Shown piece by piece: positions 9,031 to 17,737 of a DNA stretch of 64,000 nucleotides. The notes beneath the pieces were generated by a model. That model was not told the DNA's origin and made no database searches. It was given only the letters and a program-made list of their open reading frames with translations. The first letter of the stretch is position 1. Each line of letters starts with the position of its first letter. This DNA comes from Natronorubrum daqingense (lineage in GTDB: Archaea > Halobacteriota > Halobacteria > Halobacteriales > Natrialbaceae), in assembly GCF_001971705.1 (NCBI RefSeq), contig NZ_CP019327.1, positions 124,001 through 188,000 of the forward strand, written 5' to 3'. The position numbers and the translations under genes were made by a program.

Positions 9031-9110
9031 TACTCGGTAGTTCTGTTGAAACACTCCATCGATGACAGATTTTAGCAGTTGTGCTGAGTACACAGCGCGT
9101 ATCTCGCCAC
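9031..9110. repeat. Possible relic of a haloarchaeal insertion-sequence end
   Basis: The stretch starting TCTGTTGAAACACTCC and running through CTGAGTACACAGCGCGTATC resembles, from memory, intergenic sequences that flank haloarchaeal transposons, where GTTTCAACAGA is common. No transposase or target duplication is visible. It lies just before the less GC-rich nuclease gene. Confidence 0.25.
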
Positions 9111-9142
9111 AGGTGAGTTCTGGAGCGAAATTCTGTTACCAC

Positions 9143-10000
9143 TCAGGGATCGAAATCGGCAATGAGTGCGGCGTGGTCGCTGTGTTCGAATGACTCTCGA
9201 TCGTAGAAGCAATCAATCGGGTTCAATTCCTCGGAGGCGATGATGTGGTCAAACCGGCTGTTTCCGAAGCTTTCGTCGAGCGTGTCCACGTCCCCGTACC
9301 CCCATTGATACCGGAACACGTCCACCATTCCTACGTGGCCCAGTCCCTTGAGGATGTTCAGCGCCGCATTTCGCCACCGATCACGGATTTTCGGATCCTT
9401 ATCGTTGATATAGGTGACTACCTGGCCATCGGCCAACTCCGTATCGGGTGAGTTGAAATCACCCGCGAGAATCCGGTGTCGCTCTTCACCGTTGAGAATC
9501 CGCTGGAAGACTGTCTCGAATATTTTAATTTTCTCTTCGCCCTTCATACTCCCTGGGACAGCTCGCACATTCCAGATTTCGATCTCTCCACCCGCGAGCT
9601 CACACGTTGTGACGAGGATCTTCTCGGGGTAGTGTGTGGAAAGATGCTTGCTGTCCTCATTGTCGTACGTTTCATCGAAGAGTTCTAAAGGAGTGTGCTC
9701 GATGCAATCAGCGTCACGGACAGCCGTCAAATTACCGTTCGTATGACCGATGTCATGATGTGGGGGAACCTCACTGTCACGCAATTCGTTTGCCCACGAG
9801 AGTGTGTCTACGACTCCTTCGTATCCTAATTCGTCGGTAACCAGGTTACGGATGAACTCCCGTCTATACTGGTTCACCTCGTTCAACATTAGCAAATCTG
9901 GCTTATTATTCAGATTCTTGAGATATTCAAACTGCGCCGCGATTTCATCCTCTGCTTGGTATGGGAACGCCCCCTTGACGTTCCAGGTGAGTACTCGCAT
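9143..10000 (-). CDS. Endonuclease/exonuclease/phosphatase (EEP) family protein
   Basis: This 285-residue protein has the EEP superfamily signature. It begins MRVLTWNVKG (catalytic Asn7), followed by LLMLNEVNQ (Glu41), a central LAGDFNSPD, and a terminal HSDHAALIADF with the Asp-His pair at 275-276. These residues support metal-dependent phosphodiester cleavage. There is no signal peptide, so it should act in the cytoplasm. The gene is visibly less GC-rich than its neighbours and uses more A/T in third positions. It is isolated on the minus strand with a possible IS-like relic beyond its 3' end, which suggests acquisition. Substrate could be DNA, RNA or a phospholipid head group. Confidence 0.8.
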   Translation of the reverse strand: MRVLTWNVKGAFPYQAEDEIAAQFEYLKNLNNKPDLLMLNEVNQYRREFIRNLVTDELGYEGVVDTLSWANELRDSEVPPHHDIGHTNGNLTAVRDADCIEHTPLELFDETYDNEDSKHLSTHYPEKILVTTCELAGGEIEIWNVRAVPGSMKGEEKIKIFETVFQRILNGEERHRILAGDFNSPDTELADGQVVTYINDKDPKIRDRWRNAALNILKGLGHVGMVDVFRYQWGYGDVDTLDESFGNSRFDHIIASEELNPIDCFYDRESFEHSDHAALIADFDP

Positions 10001-10284
10001 ATGTCACCTGCGTTGGCCGACGACAAATAACCAGATTTTAGAGAGCATTGACGACAGTACCTCTCTTCAATTGCATGGAAGTAGTGAGTTCACGGTGACC
10101 GAGCGCCTAGTTCACTGATACTGATGTAATTGGGGGCCACTGTGTTGTGTATATCCCCTGTATTCAGCAGGCCATACGTATCAGCCGGTATATATTCCAA
10201 TACGTTCGACTTGGACGGTCTGCTGTGAGTCAGTTTCGGGGACACCGCGACCGTCCTGCGGTTTCCCCGGTACAGCAAGCCGTT

Positions 10285-11196
10285 TCAGTTCGTCCAGCGA
10301 CTCAGATACTCCGCGATCCGGTTCGACGACCGACTTCGCTCGAGTCGCCGCTGGAGGCGTCCGCTGCAGTTTTTCGCGAGGATACGGCCGGCGAACGCGC
10401 CGGAGCGTCGCAGATCGCGGGAGTAGAACTCGCCGAGTCGGTGGTCGGGAACGACAGCGGGTTCGAACGTCGGATCTTGCAGGTTCGAGATGCCCGTCGT
10501 CAGGAGATCGACCTGGAGGGTGGCGAGGCGGTCGAAGACGTCCCAGAGCGTGTGACAGTGACTGATCGAGACGTCTTCGTACGCGACGATTTCGCCGCCG
10601 TCGATCGACTCGTCGAGTCGCTGGAGCGTCGAGCCGGCTCGAGTTCTGCCGTCGTGGAAGGCGACCGGCGGCCCCATTCCGCGGTAGCGTCGGATGTCGG
10701 CCGGGTGGAAACTCACGACGCCGTACTCGGGCGCGGTGAGGACGTCGCCACGGATGAGACCGAAGCCGAAGCGAACGACGACGTCGCAGTCGACGGCGAG
10801 ACGGTCGACGATGTCGTCGGGCAATTCGTTCCAGTTGCCGTCGGTCAACGGGGAACAGCGGACGTGTTCTGCGTCGGCGAGGCAGTCGACGTTCTCGATC
10901 GAGTGGCGATGCCATCGTTTCTGATCGTCACCGGCCACTCGACCGAGGGTCCGTTCCGCGAGGACGAACGCCCACGCTCGCTCTCGTTGGGCGATTTTGA
11001 AAAACTGTCGGACGTCATCGAACTCGAGGCGCGACTTTTTGTTCCAGGATTCGGCGTCGTACTCCTCGGTACTCGAGTTGACGACGACCAGCGGAATCGT
11101 CACGTCGGCCTCGCGTCGTACCCGTTCGATCGCACGCACCTGCCACTCGTAGAGAAACGGTTCGGCTAAAATCCCGACTGTCGACGGGCGAGTCAT
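10285..11196 (-). CDS. Formyltransferase-fold protein, possibly a sugar N-formyltransferase
   Basis: This 303-residue protein carries the core of the methionyl-tRNA/GAR formyltransferase fold in its middle third: GVVSFHPADIRRYRGMGP, then DESIDGGEIV. The catalytic His and Asp of the family are present. The Asn usually two residues before the His is Ser (SFHP instead of NxHP). That variation, plus RYRG and long divergent flanks, is more like formyltransferases acting on nucleotide sugars than like Fmt. The ATG at 11196 (MTRPSTVGIL) was chosen over an upstream TTG because the first strand starts there. It stands alone, so the substrate is not indicated by context. Confidence 0.6.
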   Translation of the reverse strand: MTRPSTVGILAEPFLYEWQVRAIERVRREADVTIPLVVVNSSTEEYDAESWNKKSRLEFDDVRQFFKIAQRERAWAFVLAERTLGRVAGDDQKRWHRHSIENVDCLADAEHVRCSPLTDGNWNELPDDIVDRLAVDCDVVVRFGFGLIRGDVLTAPEYGVVSFHPADIRRYRGMGPPVAFHDGRTRAGSTLQRLDESIDGGEIVAYEDVSISHCHTLWDVFDRLATLQVDLLTTGISNLQDPTFEPAVVPDHRLGEFYSRDLRRSGAFAGRILAKNCSGRLQRRLERSRSSNRIAEYLSRWTN

Positions 11197-11394
11197 GTAC
11201 CACGTCCACGCCAATTTCGCCCTTCGTTACGAGCACCATTTGCAGCGACCGTATTCGGTTGAACCGTGATAGTGACGGGTTCATCCCGGTCAATCGCTGA
11301 TTGGCCCGGTATTCGTTCAATTATTCGTCACCGGCCATCTGAGCGGACAGAACGCGTGCGGCGAATCACCGGCTGCAGTGAGTGTGCGGACGCG

Positions 11395-13152
11395 TTATTT
11401 CTCTTCGACGTGTCGAATTTCGGCGGCGATGCCGCGCGTGCTCTCTTTCATCTCCCGACCGAACATCTCCGCGCGGCCGATTCCGAACGCCTTCGGCCCC
11501 TCGACGACGACCTCGTCACCGACGCGGATGTCCTCGTCGGCGTCGACGATGCCGGGTGCGAGGACGCTGCCGTGGGGAACGAAGCCGTCGATCTCGATTC
11601 GTTTCGTCGGGACGTCGCTCGTAACCCAGCGTTTCGCCCCCTCGAGTGTGAACGAAAGCGTCCCGTACTGGGGCACCATCGTCGCCAGTTGCGTCTCCTC
11701 GTCGTTTCGAACCTGAATTTTCGGATACCGACTGGTCGTCTGAATATCCTCGAAGAGGTCGTCGCCGGCACCGTCGCCGAGCAGGTAATCCGCGAGGGCG
11801 CGGACGGTGTTGTGCTCGCGCTCGCGCTTCGAGTACTTCAATTCGCCCGACAGCGCACTCGAGAGGTTCGCGAGCGATTCCTCGTCGGTCGGGTGACCGC
11901 CCTCGGGGACGGTGTAGGTGATCTCGAGGTCGAGTTCGTCTTCGACGCGGCCGACGATGTCGCGATAGCCCTCGCCGGGAACGTGGGCGATGATGTCGGG
12001 GTACTCGTTTCGCTCGAGGTAGCGCTCGAGGACCGCGCTCACGAACTGCTTTTCGTCCTCGGACCAGCGACCCGTGACGACGGTGTCGTAGTGTTGGGCG
12101 GGGTAGGTCGTCTCGAGTTCCTGGGGAACGACGCCGATAGGGCTGGTCATCGAGACGAGGTGGGCGCGCCACTGGATGGCGTCGTGGAACTGGCGGTGGC
12201 TCTGGGACTCGCTGTAGGGTTTGGCCGCCGAGCAAGGGACCAACACGAGCGGATTTTTGAACCGGTTTCGGTAGCGACTCGTCACGCGATCCGCGTAGCG
12301 CTGGATCTCGACGCGACGCAGGGTGTCCTCGGTCGCCGCCGAAATTTCGGCGTCTCGCAAGATTGGGGTTCGCTCCTCGAGGTAGCCCCACTGGGAATCG
12401 AGTTCGCGCATGGCGGCGGTGAGCCACTGGTCCTGACGGGCCTGTCCTTCGACGTAATCGCGGAGTCGTCCGTCGCGAATCCGACGGCGAACGATGGCGA
12501 GTTCGGCCGCGAGCGCGTTGGCGTTGTGTTCGGCGCAGTCCTGTCGAGTGAACTCCTCGCGTGGCTTCTGGCAAGCCGGACACGAGCAGGGCAGTTCCGC
12601 CAAGTCCTCGAGGAAGTAGGCCTCGTCGGTGGTGAGGTATCGACCTTCAGTGCCCTTCACGACGGCTGCGGTTTCGTCGAAGAGATCGACTCCCGCGTAG
12701 GCGAGGAGGGCGACGTTTCGAGGCGTGGCGACGCCGGAGAACAAGAGCGCGGTGTCGGTCGGAATCTCCTCGCGGACGGAGACGACGGCGTCGACGAGCG
12801 CCGCGCCGTGTCCCGTGATCGACTGCACGTCAGAGACGGCGTAGGCGTCGGTCTCTTGGGCCGTCACGTGCTCGCTCGAGACGACGGCGACGCTCGGGTA
12901 GTCGACGTCGGGGTGGTCCACGGCGAACGATTCTTGAACCTCGTCGGCCGTCCCACCGGGGAACGCCCGGTGGGGGAGCACGGTGAGTTGGGAGTCGTCA
13001 CCCGCGGGGACCTCCCGCTCGCCGCTCCAGAGCGAGCCGGCGTCCGCGAGGACGTCGTCGACGAGCGCCGGGGTCGTGACGGGCGACTCGAGGCGGAGTT
13101 CGCCCACTCGAGCGGCCCCGTCGCGCTCGTGGACTTCGAAGTAGTCGGTCAT
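11395..13152 (-). CDS. arcS: Archaeosine synthase ArcS (TgtA2)
   Basis: This 585-residue protein converts preQ0 at position 15 of tRNA to archaeosine, after TgtA has inserted preQ0. It has a TGT-like N-terminal half with a CSCPACQ zinc-type motif. The ArcS signature PCSAAKPYSESQSH lies in the middle and distinguishes it from the transglycosylase. A C-terminal PUA domain follows, beginning about GAKRWVTSDVP and including VVEGPKAFGIGRAEM. The length fits the family. TgtA is encoded 1.1 kb away on the same strand (14258-15733), so the two successive enzymes of the pathway are close together. Confidence 0.93.
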   Translation of the reverse strand: MTDYFEVHERDGAARVGELRLESPVTTPALVDDVLADAGSLWSGEREVPAGDDSQLTVLPHRAFPGGTADEVQESFAVDHPDVDYPSVAVVSSEHVTAQETDAYAVSDVQSITGHGAALVDAVVSVREEIPTDTALLFSGVATPRNVALLAYAGVDLFDETAAVVKGTEGRYLTTDEAYFLEDLAELPCSCPACQKPREEFTRQDCAEHNANALAAELAIVRRRIRDGRLRDYVEGQARQDQWLTAAMRELDSQWGYLEERTPILRDAEISAATEDTLRRVEIQRYADRVTSRYRNRFKNPLVLVPCSAAKPYSESQSHRQFHDAIQWRAHLVSMTSPIGVVPQELETTYPAQHYDTVVTGRWSEDEKQFVSAVLERYLERNEYPDIIAHVPGEGYRDIVGRVEDELDLEITYTVPEGGHPTDEESLANLSSALSGELKYSKREREHNTVRALADYLLGDGAGDDLFEDIQTTSRYPKIQVRNDEETQLATMVPQYGTLSFTLEGAKRWVTSDVPTKRIEIDGFVPHGSVLAPGIVDADEDIRVGDEVVVEGPKAFGIGRAEMFGREMKESTRGIAAEIRHVEEK

Positions 13153-13231
13153 ACTCGATTATGGCGGGGGCGCGCGAAAGAGGCTGTCGATAGCGATCAT
13201 CGGGAGGAGGGAACATCCAGGCAGCGACGAA

Positions 13232-13594
13232 TCAAGCGCGGCGCTCGAAGGTCGCCGTCGCGGAGGTGTGTCCGCGGTTGAACGAGAGGATCGTGACTTC
13301 GATTACGTCGCCGACCGAGAGGCCGTCGGGAATGTTCTCGACGAAGACGACGAATCCCTGGACCTTGCAGACGGCCTGTCGCTCGCCCGTGTGGTGTTCA
13401 GTAAACTCCTGGACGGCGACGTCGTGGCTGTCACCGATTTCGACTGGCGCTTCACGTTGTTGAGCGTCTCGATGACGTTCGTACGATTGCTGTCGATCCG
13501 ACGAGTCGCTCCCCCCACGTACTCGGTTCACGAGCCACGAACCGAACAACACGGTGATGAGGAGGCCGAAAGCGAGCGACGTTACCTCGAACAT
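13232..13594 (-). CDS. Membrane-anchored TRAM domain protein
   Basis: This 120-residue protein has a single N-terminal membrane segment (about residues 5-23), a charged linker, and a C-terminal TRAM domain (about 60-118; VCKVQGFVVFVENIPDGLSV followed by VTILSFNRGHTSATATF). TRAM is a small beta-barrel that binds RNA, found in tRNA-modifying enzymes and as an RNA-chaperone-like fold in archaea. It lies 79 bp upstream of arcS on the same strand and could be co-transcribed. The membrane anchor is unusual for TRAM proteins and suggests RNA handling at the membrane. Its function is unproven. Confidence 0.8.
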   Translation of the reverse strand: MFEVTSLAFGLLITVLFGSWLVNRVRGGSDSSDRQQSYERHRDAQQREAPVEIGDSHDVAVQEFTEHHTGERQAVCKVQGFVVFVENIPDGLSVGDVIEVTILSFNRGHTSATATFERRA

Positions 13595-13781
13595 AGTCGA
13601 TGCAGGTGTCGCGGTCGTCTTTGCTGTTTCTGATCTCCGACGGATTCGACCGTATTGGAACCAATTCAGAAACGCCCGTCTGTTCTTAATACGATCACAA
13701 CATTCGGGCGCCCTCTGAATGCCTGATCAATCATAACACACGGCCACTACATTTTTCCCTTCCCAAACGTTGGGGTGAAGC

Positions 13782-14114
13782 GTGAGCGATCTATCTATCG
13801 GTTCGGCTGAGAACGGCCTCGATGAATCCGTGAGCATCGCGGTCGTTACAGCGGTCGCGGACCGACGGGAAGTCCCCGTAACCGAACTCCCACCACTGTA
13901 CGAGTGGATCGATCCGGATTCGCTGGACGCCCTGTTCGAACCGACCCGGCGACACGGTTCCCGTTCCGGCTCCCTTGAGTTCGACTACGACGGACACGAC
14001 ATCGTCGTCGAGGTCGAGAACGGCCTCGAGATTACGATCGACGGGACGGCGGCTCCCGAACCGATATCAGCGTCGAGGTACGGGTTCTCCGACGACTCGT
14101 CCTCGAGCGTGTAG
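13782..14114 (+). CDS. HalOD1 domain protein
   Basis: This 110-residue protein matches the halobacterial output domain HalOD1. It has SIAVVTAVADRREVPVTELP, then PLYEWIDPDSLDALF, and a beta hairpin with FDYDGHDIVVEV. Such proteins are common single-domain products in haloarchaea, thought to act in signal output, with no established biochemical role. The GTG start is supported by an AT-rich ATTTTTCC element about 30 bp upstream. A small inverted repeat CCCAA-ACG-TTGGG (13762-13774) sits just ahead of the start and could be a regulator site. Confidence 0.82.
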   Translation: MSDLSIGSAENGLDESVSIAVVTAVADRREVPVTELPPLYEWIDPDSLDALFEPTRRHGSRSGSLEFDYDGHDIVVEVENGLEITIDGTAAPEPISASRYGFSDDSSSSV

Positions 14115-14257
14115 CGGCTGACGGGCCGTCGAGAGACCGAAATGGATCGATTCGTGTCGGTCACCGTTCGAACGATTTCGTCGCTATTTGTCGCTCTGTA
14201 TCCGTCACATGTTCTCCGAAAACGTGTTGTGAGCGGCGCTATTCGCCGTGAGCGATG

Positions 14258-15733
14258 CTACTCGGCGTCCAGATCGACTCGCTCGACCGCCTCCGGCACG
14301 CGCTCGAGGACACCCGCTGGCCAGCCCCGATGGCCCAACGTGATCGCCGCGTCAGGATTGGCCTCTACGAGTCGGCTGACGCCCTCGGCTGCGGCCTCGA
14401 GGGCCGCGCGATCCGTTCGATCCGGCACTTCCGCGGTGAGCGGATAGCTCTTCGAGAGCGCCCGCGGGAAGGGGCCAAACGGCGGTTGGACGCGCCAGGA
14501 GTCGTCGAACTCGTCGGTCCGTGCGGAATTTCCTTCCGTGAGAAACAGCGAGTCGGGCACGGAGAGGCGCTCGAGACGTCGGTGGTGGCGAACGACTTCT
14601 GGCCGCCGGGCGCTCTCGTGGGAGGTGTAGAAGAACGCGCCCTTGGAGACGGGGTCGCTTTGCTCGAGTTGGTCGGCGTGATCGAGCAGCGTTCGGTAGC
14701 CGTCGAGCATCGTCGGGTGGGCGCGAGCGCGTTGCTCGACGAGTTCGAGGAGGTTCCCCGCGCGAATAGCTTGCTTGATTCGGCGGATCTCTTCGAAGGT
14801 GACGTGGAGGTTGTGCGCGCCGAGTTCCGTTTCCCGCGCGTCGTCGTCCAGCGCGCGCAGTTCCTCGGGAGAGTGCTCGGTACAGATGGGACACGAACAG
14901 GGCAGATACTCGAGGTCCTCGAGGTGGCGAGTGCCACGAACCGTCAGGTAGCGATCGTCGCGGGCGTAGAGCGCGTAGGCCGCGGAGTCGAAGAGGTCAC
15001 AGCCCATCGCGACGCCGAGGGCGAACATCATCGGATGGCCGGCACCGAAGAGGTGGACCGGTGCGTCAGCGCCGAGACCGCGTTTGGCTCCCGCGACGGC
15101 GTCGACCATGTCGTCGTAGCGGTAGTCGTTCATCAGCGGGACGACCGCACCGACGGGAAACACGTCCAGATTCGTCGCGTCGGCGTGGCGGCCCGCCCGC
15201 TCGCGCAGATCCGGGTACGTCGAGCCCTGGACGGGTGCGCTGACGAGCATGTCCCCAGTGTCGACGGTTTCGGCCAACTCGAGGCGCTCCTGGGTCGTCT
15301 CGAGTTCGTCCTCGGCGCGCTCGCGAGGGACGTCCGGCGGGGTCGGGATGTCGACCGGCGTCGCGATGTCCGAGCCGATTTCGTGCTGGAACTCGAGGAT
15401 CTCTTCGGTCGTGACGTCGATCTCACCGTACTCGGAGAGTTGGAACGAGCCCGAGTCGGTCATGATCGCGCCGGGGAAGTCGAGCAGGTCGTGGAGGCCG
15501 TCCTCGAGGGCCTCCTCGCGGACGTCTTCGGTCCCGTGGATGATATACGAGTTCGTGATGAGGATTTCGGCGCCGAACTCCGTGGCCAGTCGACGGGGGG
15601 CGATCGTGTCCAGATTCGGGTTGATTACCGGCAACAGCGCCGGCGTCTCGACGGTAACGTCTGCTCGCGGAACGGTCAACTCGCCGATTCGCCCACCGGC
15701 GTCCGTGTCCCGGACTTCGAAGCACTCGCGCAT
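14258..15733 (-). CDS. tgtA: tRNA-guanine(15) transglycosylase TgtA
   Basis: This 491-residue archaeal TGT exchanges guanine-15 in the D-loop of tRNA for preQ0, the first step of archaeosine formation. The TIM-barrel half contains IMTDSGSFQ (active-site Asp), [14 protein letters not shown], and a further conserved strand around [13 protein letters not shown]. The zinc site is [15 protein letters not shown] with a His about 20 residues on (GAHNLH). The start was placed at 15733 ([11 protein letters not shown]), as the family begins with this strand and the extra upstream codons are not conserved in character. The PUA-type RNA-binding region is carried mainly by the separate ArcS. Confidence 0.93.
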   Translation of the reverse strand: MRECFEVRDTDAGGRIGELTVPRADVTVETPALLPVINPNLDTIAPRRLATEFGAEILITNSYIIHGTEDVREEALEDGLHDLLDFPGAIMTDSGSFQLSEYGEIDVTTEEILEFQHEIGSDIATPVDIPTPPDVPRERAEDELETTQERLELAETVDTGDMLVSAPVQGSTYPDLRERAGRHADATNLDVFPVGAVVPLMNDYRYDDMVDAVAGAKRGLGADAPVHLFGAGHPMMFALGVAMGCDLFDSAAYALYARDDRYLTVRGTRHLEDLEYLPCSCPICTEHSPEELRALDDDARETELGAHNLHVTFEEIRRIKQAIRAGNLLELVEQRARAHPTMLDGYRTLLDHADQLEQSDPVSKGAFFYTSHESARRPEVVRHHRRLERLSVPDSLFLTEGNSARTDEFDDSWRVQPPFGPFPRALSKSYPLTAEVPDRTDRAALEAAAEGVSRLVEANPDAAITLGHRGWPAGVLERVPEAVERVDLDAE

Positions 15734-16024
15734 CGAACGTGGGTTGGGCCGTCCGACGTAAGTCAGTGAAGGTTTCGACCGGGACGTGTCGACCGCCTGT
15801 TTTCTCCCCCTCTCGAGGACGATGCTGAGCAAACAAAACCATCCGTTACGACGCCAGAATCGCATGATATCGGCGAGTGCAGGCACAACTACAAACCACG
15901 TCTACCGGGGGGTGGTATTTTGCGAGCGAGAACGCTCGTTCACTCGAGGGAGTGAATCAGCGATTAGCGACCGTTACACGAGTGCAAAGTGCGACTTTCG
16001 CCGCGATAATCTCGTAACAGTCGG
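15734..16024. other. Intergenic region with two adjacent hairpins
   Basis: No gene is supported between tgtA and the first acidic surface protein. The stretch has two back-to-back perfect hairpins: CGAGCG-AGAA-CGCTCG at 15923-15938 and TTCACTC-GAGG-GAGTGAA at 15939-15956. It is markedly more AT-rich towards its right end, as expected of a promoter zone. The hairpins may be regulator sites or act in the 5' region of one of the divergent transcripts. Confidence 0.4.
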
Positions 16025-16036
16025 CTCGTTTTAGCC
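16025..16036 (+). promoter_or_regulatory. Promoter element of acidic surface protein 1
   Basis: CTCGTTTTAGCC, with a TATA-like TTTTAG, lies 38 bp upstream of the ATG. The identical 12-mer is found 37 bp upstream of the paralogous gene at 17738, so the two genes probably share regulation. Confidence 0.5.
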
Positions 16037-16062
16037 CGTGAGATGCCGATAGCACCGGACGC

Positions 16063-17562
16063 ATGGATTCACGATCGCAGAAACTCGGTGTCGTATTCAT
16101 CGCGCTGATGGTTGCTCTCTCGGGGGGTCCTGCCCTCGCGGGTGCGTCAACAAGTGCGACTGACGATGCCGGCGACATGAGCGCAACGATTCAAGATACG
16201 GACGTTGAGACACTCGAGCTCGATGATGCCACCGTCGAAGACGCGACGATCGAAGAGCTGAACGTCGAGAACTTCGACGCTGACACGACCGAACTCGAAG
16301 AGGAACTCGACGGCGCTGACGACGAGAACGGCGCCGACGACGCTGAGAACAACGACGAGGAAGAAACTGCCGCAGTTGTCCAGGACGACGAGGAAGCCGA
16401 GGACGATGAGGCTGAAGACGAAGCTGACGACGAGGCGGAAAACGGTGAGGAAGTCACGATCTCCGACATCCAACTCGAGCAACTCGAGCTACAGGATGTC
16501 TCCATCGAGGACCTCGAACTCGACGAAGAAGACGAGGACGCTGACGACGCAGACGATGCGGAGGCTGACGACGAGAACGGCGCTGACGACGCTGATGAGA
16601 ACGACAACAACGAGGAAGAAACTGCCGCAGTCGTCCAAGACGACGAGAACGACGCAGACGACGAGGAAGCGGACGACGAAGACGCTGACGATGAAGACGC
16701 TGCAAACGGACAGGATCTGATCGACGAGGACGCTAGCGAGGTCACCGTCGAAGAGCTCACCATCGAGACGATGGACGTCGAGACGCTGACCATCGACGAG
16801 CTAACCGTCGGTGACGAAGCTGACGACGAGGAGGCTGACGACGATGACGCCGACGATGCGGACGCTGACGACGAGAACGGCGCCGACGACGCTGACGACG
16901 AGAACGACGAAGCGGAAACTGACGCCGCCGTCCAAGACGACGAGAACGACGAAATGGACGACGAGGAAGCGGACGATGAGGATGCTGACGAGGACGCTGA
17001 CGACGAAGACGCTAACGGCGAAACCGAAGACCTCGGTCAGCTCACCATCGAGCAGTTCGACGTCGACGAGATTACCATCGACTCGATGACCGTCGACGAA
17101 GCCAACGAAGAGGAGGCTGACGACGCAGACGACGACGCTGATGCGGACGCTGACGCCGACGACAACGGTGCTGACGACGCCGACGAGAACGACGAAGAAG
17201 AAACTGCCGCAGCCATTCAGGACGACGAGGACGACGACGCTGAGGCAGACGCTCCTGACGAAGACGACGCAAACGACGAGGACGCTGACGATGAAGATGC
17301 TGACGAAGAGACCGTCACGCAAGCCTCTGCATCCACGATCGACATCGGTGACGCGAGCGCAGACTCGATCACGCTCGCCGACGCAAGCGAACTCGAGGAA
17401 GCGGACGATGAAGACGCTGACGACGAGGAGGCTGACGATGCAGACGACGAAGACGCTGACGAAGACGACAACGGACTCCTCAACGGTGACGACGAGGACG
17501 AGGACACCGAGGATGACGAGGAAGACGACAACGGACTGCTCCCGAGCGCGTTCCTGAGCTAA
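16063..17562 (+). CDS. Secreted acidic protein with five pentapeptide-like modules (paralogue 1)
   Basis: This 499-residue protein has an N-terminal signal peptide (about 1-27, hydrophobic core VVFIALMVALSGGPALAG). Five short modules of about 25 residues follow (48-72, 131-155, 227-251, 324-348, about 420-445). Each is made of five consecutive quasi-pentapeptides with a hydrophobic residue at positions 1 and 4, for example VETLE-LDDAT-VEDAT-IEELN. They are joined by Asp/Glu-rich linkers containing a recurring punctuation such as TAAVVQDDE or DAAVQDDE. No C-terminal sorting signal or membrane helix is visible; it ends LLPSAFLS, so it is probably released or held by charge. The linkers could bind Ca, Mg or K. 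The next gene has the same five modules in the same order. Function unknown. Confidence 0.85.
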   Translation: MDSRSQKLGVVFIALMVALSGGPALAGASTSATDDAGDMSATIQDTDVETLELDDATVEDATIEELNVENFDADTTELEEELDGADDENGADDAENNDEEETAAVVQDDEEAEDDEAEDEADDEAENGEEVTISDIQLEQLELQDVSIEDLELDEEDEDADDADDAEADDENGADDADENDNNEEETAAVVQDDENDADDEEADDEDADDEDAANGQDLIDEDASEVTVEELTIETMDVETLTIDELTVGDEADDEEADDDDADDADADDENGADDADDENDEAETDAAVQDDENDEMDDEEADDEDADEDADDEDANGETEDLGQLTIEQFDVDEITIDSMTVDEANEEEADDADDDADADADADDNGADDADENDEEETAAAIQDDEDDDAEADAPDEDDANDEDADDEDADEETVTQASASTIDIGDASADSITLADASELEEADDEDADDEEADDADDEDADEDDNGLLNGDDEDEDTEDDEEDDNGLLPSAFLS

Positions 17563-17700
17563 TCCGGACGTTCCTCCACACTTTTCTTCGCACTACCGAC
17601 GCTCGAGCGCCCGCTCAGTCCGCATCTGGTAGATCGATGAACGGCGGATTAGCGCGCCAGCACGCGTGCTAACCGTCTATTTCTTCGAGAGAACGGTCGC

Positions 17701-17712
17701 CTCGTTTTAGCC
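17701..17712 (+). promoter_or_regulatory. Promoter element of acidic surface protein 2
   Basis: CTCGTTTTAGCC lies 37 bp upstream of the ATG at 17738 and is identical to the element before the paralogue. The intervening leader sequences differ, so the 12-mer appears selectively conserved. Confidence 0.5.
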
Positions 17713-17737
17713 GCGTGCTCCGCTTCGCCGGGAGTGT

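Noticed and set aside
11266-13281. Long plus-strand frame opposite arcS
   Set aside because: The minus strand encodes ArcS with its signature motif, so the opposite frame is a by-product of codon bias.
14255-15769. Plus-strand frame of about 500 codons opposite tgtA
   Set aside because: It mirrors the tgtA coding strand and shows no family features, whereas the minus strand has the complete TGT motifs.
16147-17531. Ser/Val-rich minus-strand frames opposite the acidic proteins
   Set aside because: They are the mirror of GAC/GAG repeats. The plus strand has a signal peptide and a repeated domain structure.
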